Of a stretch of DNA of 64,000 bases, positions 51,401-63,400 are shown piece by piece. The translations under genes and the position numbers were made by a program. The DNA is from Conus ventricosus (lineage: Eukaryota > Mollusca > Gastropoda > Neogastropoda > Conidae). The notes under the pieces are model-generated. The model did not search any database, was not told where the DNA came from, and worked only from the letters and a program-made list of their open reading frames with translations. How positions within the stretch are numbered: position 1 is the first letter of the stretch; each line of letters opens with the position of its first letter. Location: positions 713,715-777,714 of the forward strand of contig CM031621.1 of assembly GCA_018398815.1 (NCBI GenBank). Reading direction: 5' to 3'.

Positions 51401-54400
51401 GGCAGTTCCCATTAATTTGTCCTTTAAAAACCTACTCCCAGTCTAATGGCAGTTCACATGAACTTGTCCTTTAAAAACCTACTCCCAGTCTAATGGCAGT
51501 TCACATGAATTTGTCCTTTAAAAACCTACTCCCAGTCTAACGGCAGTTCACATGAATTCGTCCTTTAAAAACCTACTTCCAGCCTAATGGCAGTTCCCAT
51601 GAATTTGTCCTTTAAAAACCTACTTCCAGCCTAATGGCAGTTCCCATGAATATGTCCTTTAAAAACCTACTCCCAGTCTAATGGCACTTCCCATGAACTT
51701 GTTCTTTAAAAACCTACCCCCAGTCTAATGGCAGTTGCCATGAATTTGTCCTTTACAAACCTACTCCCAGTCTAATGGCACTTCCCATGAATTTGTCCTT
51801 TACAAACCTACTCCCAGTCTAATGGCACTTCCCATGAATTTGTCCTTTACAAACCTACTCCCAGTCTAATGGCACTTCCCATGAATTTGTCCTTTACAAA
51901 CCTACTCCCAGTCTAATGGCACTTCCCATGAATTTGTCCTTTACAAACCTACTCCCAGTCTAATGGCACTTCCCATGAATTTGTTCTTTAAAAACCTACT
52001 CCCAGTCTAATGGCAGTTGCCATGAATTTGCCTGAGGCAATTACCATGAGAGTTGGTGTGGAGGAAAAAATGAATACTGAGAGAGGAAATTGAAACCGAG
52101 GTTACCATAAGAGCAGAGCACTAAAACCTCAGAATCTGATACCTCATTTTTATTAAATGATGATCACCAGTGATGATGGAGATTGTGCTGTAACCTTCCG
52201 CTTTGGTCTCAGACTAGAACTCAGCTTGTATCCAATAGTGACAAAGGTTTGGACTGAGGCCTGGCGGTGCTGATGTGGAAAACATGTTTAACAGTGAAAG
52301 ATTTACAGTGGTGCTGATGTGGAAAACATGTTTAACAGTGAAAAATTTACAGTGGTGCTGATGTGGAAAACATGTTTAACAGTGAAAGATTTACAGTGGT
52401 GCTGAAGTGGAAAACATGTTTAACAGTGAAAGATTTACAGAATAGGAGAAAATGTAATCAACACATTGAGAGAATTCTAAATAAACTACAAAAAAAAAAT
52501 CTTTATTTTCTCAAGGTCTTTGAGACATTTGTATAAATCTAACTCCGAGTTAAGACAGTTAACGTAAATACTTCAGTTTTAACTTTAACATACAAATTAT
52601 CCATGATTTTCGCATGAAACATCACAATTAGTCATAATCTGTTGCATGTTTCTCTGTGCACATATAACCATAGGTATTCAATCTGTGTTCATATTTGTGT
52701 ACTCACTAGAACAGTCATTCCTACTCAATAAATTCAACGGTTTATGTAGACAGGCACTGTTATCAGGTTCTATTTATTGTTTAGGGAACAATTTCACTTA
52801 TTGGTTTATGTGTGCTACTATGATGGATCAGGTTCTATTTATTGTTTTAGGGAACAATTTCACTTTTTGGTTTATGTGTGCTACTATGATGGATCAGGTT
52901 CTATTTATTGTTTAGGGAACAATTTCACTTACTGGTTTATGTGTGCTACTATGATGGATCAGTTCATTAACTGCTTGTGCTCATTTCCATCACACACTGA
53001 CCGCCCAAATGATAAGCAGTCACCAGAAACAGCATGATGAACAGTTCATTAACTGCTTGTGCTTATTTCTATCACACACTGACCGCCCAAATGATAAACA
53101 GTCACAAGAAACAGCATGATGAACAGTTCATTAACTGCTTGTGCTCATTTCTATCACACACTGACCGCCCAAATGATAAGCAGTCACCAGAAACAGCATG
53201 ATGAACAGTTCATTAACTGCTTGTGCTCATTTCTATCACACACTGACCCCCAAATGATAAGCAGTCACCAGAAAAACTGTGGAGATCTCAGTGTGAAAAG
53301 GATTTCAAACAATGCTTCCAAAATTTATAACGATGTCAATATCTGGAATGCATTTGTTTGGAAAGAAACCTTCATAAAGAATAAGAAATGTTCCATCTCA
53401 GTAGAATGTCTCTCAAATAATCTATTCAAGTTAAAGAAAGTCCCAACATAAATTTACCATTCTATGAGTTCATTTGCCAAAGATTTTTGCACATGTACAT
53501 AAACCCTTTGATGTATGTGTCGGTGTGTGCATGTGTGAGTATTAGAGAAAGAGGTAGACAGAGTAGGAGAGAGAGAGAGAAAAAGGAGGAGATATAACAA
53601 ATTCTTAATGTCCAAGGGTGATTAAGTGTATGAAGAGCCAGGGTCCCTGCGTTCTCACAAGCACACAATCTTTTAAACATGATGATGCCATGCAAATTAC
53701 AAACACACATTTTTTTTCTCTCTTTCTGCACCCAACATGTCTGACCTGAAAGATCTGTTTCTGACTGTTGTCGCACAGCCCTATGCGGCTCATGGCGTCC
53801 AACGTGTCCTTCAACTCGGTGTTCTCACTGCAATCTGCAACACAGCGTCAGTCCTCTCACCCTCACTGTCAATCATTACATCAACACTGTCAATCATTAC
53901 ACCCTCACTGTCAATCATTACATCAACACTGTCAATCATTACACCCTCACTGTCAATCATTACATCAACACTTTCTGGCGTACGATCTTTTTTTCAGAAA
54001 ATCCTTCATGATAAGTATTTAAACCATTTCAGATCATAAATCAAGATAAGTTATCAAACACATGTATGACAATAGTTGAATCAGAGATTAACCAAGACAA
54101 CTTCTCAAATATGCATAATTTATGACAATAACTGAACCGGAGATAATTCAATTTCTCAAGCATGCGTATGAAATAACTGAATCAGTGATACGTCACCACA
54201 CAAGGGGATAGCAAACACATGATATCAGATGCTCATACAACAAGAACTTGTAAAATATTGATAACACCCTAAAAGGTTGGTGGTGCGCCATTCATTAATC
54301 TTTGACGCAGACTAGAGAAAGATATAAATCATAATGTCCATCCACACAAGTACATGTGTGCGCACACACACATGCGTACACACACGCACACACATCATCC

Positions 54401-57400
54401 ACAAACGCACACACTAAAGACGCACATGTGCATGTTCAAACCATTATACATACACCAGACATTGTATTGTTCCACAAAAATCAAGACAAAATCTAGTAAA
54501 GAAGTCATGGTTCCAAATCAGAATAAACATTTTTGTTCTCCATTTTCCTTCTTTTTTTCTGTGATGCCTACTTCACTGTAATGCTGCCACCCTGAATGTT
54601 CTCCATTTTCCTTCTTTTTATCTGTGATGCCTACTTCACCGTAATGCTGCCACCTGATTGTTCTCCATTTTCCTTCTTTTTATCTGTGATGCCTACTTCA
54701 CCCATAATGCTGCCCTGATTGTTCTCCATTTACCTTCTTTTCATCTGTGATGCCTACTTCACCGTAATGCTGCCACCCTGATTGTTCTCCATTTTCCTTC
54801 TTTTCATCTGTGATGCCTACTTCACCGTAATGCTGCCCCTGATTGTTCTCCATTTTCCTTCTTTTCATCTGTGATGCCTACTTCATCGTAATGCCACCCT
54901 GATTGTTCATTTTCCTTCTTTTTATCTGTGATGCCTACTTCACCGTCATGCTGCCCCTGATTGTTCTCCATTTTCCTTCTTTTATCTGTGATGCCTACTT
55001 CACCGTCATGCTGCCCACCTTGGTTGTGAGGCAGACAGTGGAACTGGATGTCGGCCATTTCATTGCGCAGGTCCCCCACCCAGTCAGGATAGCTCTGCTC
55101 TTCAGGGTTCACCGCTGTCATCTGTCATCACACAGCAACCCTGACTACAGGAACAAACAACACGTCTTTCTTCACAGTTCACTGCTGTCATCTGTCATCA
55201 CACAGCACACCCTGACCACAGGACACCCCTGACCACAGGACACCCCTGACCACAGGACACCCTGACCACAGGACACCCAGGAACAAACAACACGTCTTTC
55301 TTCACAATTCACTGCTGTCATCTGTCATCACACAGCACATCCCTGACCACAGGAACAAACAACACGTCTTTCTTCATCAACAAACAACACGTCTTTCTCC
55401 ATGAACAAACAACACGTCTTTCTCCATGAACAAACAACACGTCTTTCTCCATGAACAAACAACACGTCTTTCTTCATCAACAAAAACACGTCTTTCTCCA
55501 TGAACAAACAACACATCTTTCTTCATGAACAAACAACACATCTTTCTCCAGGAACAAACAACACATCTTTCTCCACAAACAAACAACACATCTTTCTCCA
55601 TGAACAAACAACACAACTTTCTCCACGAACAAACACGTCTTTCTTCATCAACAAACAACACGTCTTTCTCCACGAACAAACAACACATCTTTCTCCATGA
55701 ACAAACAACACATCTTTCTCCATGAACAAACAACACGTCTTTCTTCATGAACAAACAACACATCTTTCTTCATCAACAAACAACGCATCTTTCTCCATGA
55801 ACAAACAACACGTCTTTCTCCATGAACAAACAACACATCTTTCTCCATGAACAAACAACACATCTTTCTTCATGAACAAACAACACGTCTTTCTCCACGA
55901 ACAAACAACACATCTTTCTCCATGAACAAACAACACATCTTTCTCCATGAACAAACAACACGTCTTTCTCCATGAACAAACAACACGTCTTTCTCCACGA
56001 ACAAACAACACGTCTTTCTCCATGAACAAACAACACATCTTTCTCCATGAACAAACAACACGTCTTTCTCATGAACAAACAACACATCTTTCTCCATGAA
56101 CAAACAACACGTCTTTCTTCATGAACAAACAACACGTCTTTCTCCAGGAACAAACAACACATCTATCTCCATGAACAAACAACACATCTTTCTCCATGAA
56201 CAAACAACACATCTTTCTTCATCAACAAACAGCACGTCTTTCTTCATGAACAAACAACACGTCTTTCTTCATGAACAAACAACACGTCTTTCGCCACAAA
56301 CAAAAACACACTCTTTCTCCATGAACAAACAACACATCTTTCTTCATGAACAAACAACACAACTTTCTCCATGAACAAACAACACATCTTTCTCCATGAA
56401 CAAACAATACGTCTTTCCTCATCAACAAACAACACATCTTTCTTCATGAAAAACAACACATCTTTCTCCATCAACAAACAACACATCTTTCTCCATGAAC
56501 AAACAACACATCTTTCTCCATGAAAAAACAACACGTCTTTCTCCATGAACAAACAACACGTCTTTCTCCACGAACAAACAACACCTCTTTCTCCATGAAC
56601 AAACAACACATCTTTCTCCATGAACAAACAACATCTTTCTCCATGAACAAACAACACATCTTTCTCCATGAACAAACAACACATCTTTCACACAACACAT
56701 CTTTCTCCATGAACAAACAACACATCTTTCTCCATGAACAAACAACACATCTTTCTCCATGAACAAATACAAGTCTTTCTCCATGAACAAACAACATATC
56801 TTTCTCCATGAACAAACAACACGTCTTTCTCCATGAACAAACAACACATCTTTCTCCATGAACAAACAACACGTCTTTCTTCATGAACAAACAACACATC
56901 TTTCTCCATGAACAAACAACACGTCTTTCTCCATGAACAAACAACACGTCTTTCTCCATGAACAAACAACACATCTTTCTCCACAAACAAACAACACATC
57001 TTTCTCCATGAACAAACAACACATCTTTCTCCATGAACAAACAACACGTCTTTCTCCATGAACAAACAACACATCTTTCTTCATGACAAACAACACGTCT
57101 TTCTCCACGAACAAACAATACGTCTTTCTCCATGAACAAACAACACATCTTTCTCCATGAACAAACAATACATCTTTCTTCATGAACAAACAACACATCT
57201 TTCTTCATCAACAAACAGCACGTCTTTCTCCATGAACAAACAACACGTCTTTCTTCATGAACAAACAACACATCTTTCTCCATGAACAAACAACACATCT
57301 TTCTTCATGAACAAACAACACATCTTTCTCCAGGAACAAACAACACATCTTTCTTCATGAACAAACAACACATCTTTCTCCATGAACAAACAACACGTCT

Positions 57401-60400
57401 TTCTCCATGAACAAACAACACGTCTTTCTTCATCAACAAACAACACGTCTTTCTCCATGAACAATCAACACGTCTTTCTTCATGAACAAACAACACGTCT
57501 TTCTCCATGAACAAACAACACGTCTTTCTTCATGAACAAACAACACGTCTTTCTTCATGAACAAACAACACGTCTTTCTCCATGAACAAACAACACATCT
57601 TTCTCCATGAACAAACAACACATCTTTCTCCATGAACAAACAACACGTCTTTCTTCATGAACAAACAACACGTCTTTCTTTATCAACAAACAACATGTCT
57701 TTCTTCATCAACAAACAACACGTCTTTCTCCATGAACAAACAACACGTCTTTCTCCGTGAACATACAACACGTCTTTCTCCATGAACAAACAACACATCT
57801 TTCTCCATGAACAAACACGTCTTTCTCCATGAACAAACAACACATCTTTCTCCATGAACAAACAACACGTCTTTCTTCATCAACAACAACATGTCTTTCT
57901 TCATGAACAAACAACACGTCTTTCTTCATGAACAAACAACACGTCTTTCTTCATCAACAAACAACACGTCTTTCTCCATGAACAAACAACACGTCTTTCT
58001 TCATCAACAAACAACACGTCTTTCTCCATGAACAAACAACACATCTTTCTCCATGAACAAACAACACATCTTTCTCCATGAACAAACAACACATCTTTCT
58101 TCATGAACAAACAACACGTCTTTCTCCATGAACAAACAACACGTCTTTCTCCATGAACAAACAACACATCTTTCTTCATGAACAAACAACACGTCTTTCT
58201 TCAGTACTGACAAGTTTTCAATGCTCGTTTCTGTCTATGTTTCTCTGAAATCTCAATTTCTAAACCAACTACACTGGCTATATTACCAATAACAAATGTG
58301 AAAAAAACACTTCCATTATTCTTGAAGACTCCTATATAGAGGACCCTGTCAAGGAGCGTGAAACCTCTCACAAAAGGCATTAGACGCTTGGAGGCAAAGG
58401 GACGTTGTACGTAGTATACAAATAGGTAATAGACCAATTAACCAGGGTACCTTACCCATCGCACACGGCCAAACTGTGTGAAGGAGGCCGAAGTGGTCAG
58501 ATGACAGATGACACCTAGGAGAGAGTTCGGACCTGCCCGGTGGCGAAAGAGGGAAGGGATGTAACCACTACGACCTCGGCGCTCCAAGTGAGCGCTAAAT
58601 GCTCAGTCAGCTGAGGTTCTTTTGTAAACAGTCAGTGAAGAGCAGGAGTCTTGGATTCGTTCGGATGGTATTGCCGTGGGTCACTGTGTTGGTTCTATTG
58701 TCAGGCTGGTTGAATGCGTGTGGAGGTTGTAGTAGCCCTCCTTAAGATAATTACTGTGTTAAGTGACCACCAAAGTCGGCGGGAATTTTCGATGTCCATC
58801 TGGTGCTAAGTGTGTGTTTGCTAATCAATTAGGTAGGGGTGTGTGTAAATGCTGATGTGTGGGAGAATGTAGCGAATGGAGAATTCAGGGTACTTGTGAA
58901 CTAGGGGTTTGAGAAGCAGCGTGGACAAAGGCATGGCCCGAAGGGGAATCCTTTGTGTCCATCCCTATATAAACTGAGGGAGAACAACGTGCAGGGAGAA
59001 TAACACCACGAGGGAGAGAGAGAAGGCAGAGGGGAGAGAGAGAGGAGAGGAGTGAGCAGGACAGAGAAAGGGTCGAGAGAAACATGGTCTGGGAGAGAGA
59101 AGAGACAGCAAAGTCTTAGGGTTAAAGACAAGCTGGAAGAGAAGAAAACTAAGTTTGAAGCCCAGAGGTGGGTGAAGACAGACAAACTGAAATTGAACCC
59201 AGAGGTGGGTGAAAGAGACGAAGAAGAAGAGTTCTACGTCGAGATCCCAGAGACGACCACAAAGACCCAGTCCTGAAACCTGGAGCCAGTCAACCAAGGG
59301 CGTCACCATCAAGCAGTGCTGAAGAAGACTTGAAGAAACTTGTTCAAGAACTGTGGTGTGGTGTGAAAGCGTGGTTGTGTGTGTGAAAACCTGGCCAGGT
59401 AAGAAGTCATTTTATTATAACCCGGGATTAGGAAGCATTGATCTTTTATGTGTTGATTTGTGTATCTGTGTGATTGGATATTTTTCATGTTTGATTATAA
59501 GTAGTATAGAAATTGTATTTCTTGTGCTCAGTCGTGTTAGGAGAGAAACGAATGCGTGACATCCCATTCCCAGAGAGAGGTGAATGTTTGGTGTGCGCAT
59601 GAGTGTGCATATGCGTGTATGAGTGCAAAGATAACCTTGGTGTGTTAAGCCTGACTAATAATACGTCAACTAAGTGCACTTAAGCAATACCATCACGATT
59701 TCCTCCGTCCTGGACAGACCCACTCAATTACAATTACAGAAATCCTGGGTTGACAAAAAGAAAAAAAGAAAGAATAAGAAAAAAGAAGAAAAAAGTCCCA
59801 TAGCCAAGAGGATGCAGGAGTAGTCATGCTAGAAATTCACCCAAAGGCGCAGAAAGATAGGTTACATCACAGAAAATACAACAAAAAAAGTTACCTCACA
59901 GAAAACATGGAAAGATGGGTTACCTGATAAAAGACATAAAACGGTGAGTTACCTGACAAAAGACATTGAAAGATAGGATATCTGAAGGAGGCATACAAAG
60001 GTAAGACAGGGAAATGAGGTTGACCTGATAGAAGACGTGGAAGATGTTCTCCCTGTACACTGAAAGATAGGATATGTGAAGAAGGCATACAAAGGTAAGA
60101 CAGGGAAATGAGGTTGACCTGATAGAAGACGTGGAAGATGTTCTCCCTGTACACTGAAAGATAGGATATGTGAAGAAGGCATACAAAGGTAAGACAGGGA
60201 AATGAGGTTGACCTGATAGAAGACGTGGAAGATGTTCTCCCTGTACACTGAAAGATAGGATATGTGAAGAAGGCATACAAAGGTAAGACAGGGAAATGAG
60301 GTTGACCTGATAGAAGACGTGGAAGATGTTCTCCCTGTACACTGAAGAATAGGATATGTGAAGAAGGCAAACAAAGGTAAGACAGGGAAATGAGGTTGAC

Positions 60401-63400
60401 CTGATAGAAGACGTGGAAGATGTTCTCCCTGTACACTGAAAGATAGGATATGTGAAGAAGGCATACAAAGGTAAGACAGGGAAATGAGGTTGACCTGATA
60501 GAAGACGTGGAAGATGTTCTCCCTGTACACTGAAAGATAGGATATGTGAAGAAGGCATACAAAGGTAAGACAGGGAAATGAGGTTGACCTGATAGAAGAC
60601 GTGGAAGATGTTCTCCCTGTACACTGAAAGATAGGATATGTGAAGAAGGCATACAAAGGTAAGACAGGGAAATGAGGTTCACCTGATAGAAGACGTGGAA
60701 GATGTTCTCTCTGTACACTGAAAGATAGGATATGTGAAGAAGGCATACAAAGGTAAGACAGGGAAATGAGGTTGACCTGATAGAAGACGTGGAAGATGTT
60801 CTCCTGTACACTGAAAGATAGGATATGTGAAGAAGGCATACAAAGGTAAGACAGGGAAATGAGGTTGACCTGATAGAAGACGTGGAAGATGTTCTCCCTG
60901 TACACTGAAAGATAGGATATGTGAAGAAGGCATACAAAGGTAAGACAGGGAAATGAGGTTGACCTGATAGAAGACGTGGAAGATGTTCTCCCTGTACACT
61001 GAAAGATAGGATATGTGAAGAAGGCATACAAAGGTAAGACAGGGAAATGAGGTTCACCTGATAGAAGACGTGGAAGATGTTCTCTCTGTACACTGAAAGA
61101 TAGGATATGTGAAGAAGGCATACAAAGGTAAGACAGGGAAATGAGGTTGACCTGATAGAAGACGTGGAAGATGTTCTCCCTGTACACTGAAAGATAGGAT
61201 ATGTGAAGAAGGCATACAAAGGTAAGACAGGGAAATGAGGTTGACCTGATAGAAGACGTGGAAGATGTTCTCCCTGTACACTGAAAGATAGGATATGTGA
61301 AGAAGGCATACAAAGGTAAGACAGGGAAATGAGGTTGACCTGATAGAAGACGTGGAAGTTGTTCTCTCTGTACACTGAAAGATAGGATATGTGAAGAAGG
61401 CATACAAAGGTAAGACAGGGAAATGAGGTTGACCTGATAGAAGACGTGGAAGATGTTCTCCCTGTACACTGAAAGATAGGATATGTGAAGAAGGCATACA
61501 AAGGTAAGACAGGGAAATGAGGTTGACCTGATAGAAGACGTGAAGTTGTTCTCCCTGTGCCCCTGATGCACCACCCGGGTCTTCTCCAGCAGGTAGGTCT
61601 GTATGGCACCTCCCTGGACCTGACCGCTCCTGATACAACATCCATGGGCTTCATTGTCATGCACTGTTTCATTTCTTTTACAGTCCGGGGTTTCATATCT
61701 TGGGTTTTTCTACTGCTAAGGTCAGACAGTGGTGAAACACTTTGTTGTCAGTCTGCTCTGTAGACACACAGTCAGCACAGGTAGTTTGTATACTGCTAAG
61801 GTAAAGGTTTAGGGCAGACAGTGGTGGAACACTTTGCTGTCAGTCTGCACTGTTGACACCGAGTCACCACAGGCAGTTCAGTCAGTCTCTTCAGGGGAGG
61901 TTCTGATTATGGTGGATGGAAAAAACCCCAATTCTGACAAATGCTTCTGCCTTGCGTCAGCAATTTGCCCCTTTTTTTCACCTTAGGCTGACTAGCAAGA
62001 GAGATGACATGTGCAAGAGGGACCTAAAGGCCTTGAATATCGACCAGAACAACTGGGAAGCAACAGCTCTCGAACGGTCAGCCTGGAGACAGACTGTGCA
62101 GAAAGGTCTCTCCAAGCTCGAAGAGACACTCGCTCAGCAGCATGGGGAAAAGAGAATGAGAAGAAAGGCTGCAGCCCAGGCAGACAAACCAGCGTCAGAC
62201 TTCATCTGTGCCCTCTGCCACAGGGACTGTCATTCCCGCGTCGGACTGGCCAGCCACACCCGTCGCTGTACCAGAATAGACACCTAGAGCGCAACTCCAT
62301 AGTCTTCCGAGACTGAAGGATGCCTACTACTACTAGGCCGACTAGCTTTCATACCTTTATGGTTTACTCTTGTCATAGTGACATGTAAAGAAAGCGAATC
62401 ATACGCACCAATCAGCATTTCACGTTCAACTAGATGCAAGGCTTTTGCTGACTGACTGACTGATGGATGGGCAAAGGGAGAGGGAAAGGACAGTCCATAA
62501 ACCAACTTTTTAAACTAACATGTCAGCATCATTTTCAGTTCTTCGACTGAAATCATCATTATGTAATGAGACCCTTTGTTGTAAAATCAGTACATCTTCA
62601 TCACCTTTCACTACTTTTCTTTACATATTCATTCCCTTTCACTTTCTTCATGCACATGACTTTCTAGTTCAGCGCATGGTTTGTTTGTTCTTGACTTGAA
62701 GCCCTACATGCAAAACAGTTTTCTTTGTAGTAAATCCTCAGCCATTTACTCACTATTTCTGAAAGCCATTGCCCCTGACTTGGGTCAAACTGCACATTGC
62801 AGGCTCTTGGTGTTTGGCTAAGCTGGTCTAGTCTTCTTGTGTGCCATCCAACTGCTTAGTAATGACAGTGTGGGTTCATACAGATAAACTGCACATTGCA
62901 GGCTCTTTGTGTTTGGCTAAGCTGGTCTACTCTTCCTGTGCGTCATCCAACTGCTTAGTAATGACAGTACGGGTTCATACAGATAAACTGCATATTGCAG
63001 GCTCTTCGTGTTTGGCTAAGCTGGTCTACTCTTCTTGTTTTCTTGTGCGTCATCCAACTGCTTAGTAATGACAGTGTGGGTTCATACAGATAAACTGCTG
63101 GGTAAATTCAGAGTTTTCTATCATATTTCAAAGGTAGATTTTGACATTTCAAACACAAAGAGGTGTGAAAGCGCAGCAGACTTTAAAAAAAAAAAATCAA
63201 GATATCCCTTAACTATATTTCTAGGCTTCTTTCTCCAGTTCAAAGCTCTAGTTCTTCATTACTTCCTTGAATCTCTGCATCCTTGCTTTATCTTAAGTGG
63301 GTGACTGAAATTTTTTGTCCTTGAATCTCTGCATCCTTGTTTTACCTTATGTGGGTGACTGAAATTTTTTGTCCTTGAATCTCTGCATCCTTGTTTTATC

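Noticed and set aside
55377..58185. Minus-strand Cys/Val/Phe-rich repeated frames ([20 protein letters not shown])
   Set aside because: The 25-bp unit cycles through frames without stops; the peptide is a by-product of the array.
58755..59735. Second solo LTR
   Set aside because: TG...CA ends and a short duplication were looked for around the TATA box, but no consistent pair of borders was found.
59891..61696. A 601-codon minus-strand protein gene
   Set aside because: Only its first 30-odd codons correspond to a real myosin exon; the rest is the 94-bp intron array containing splice sites.
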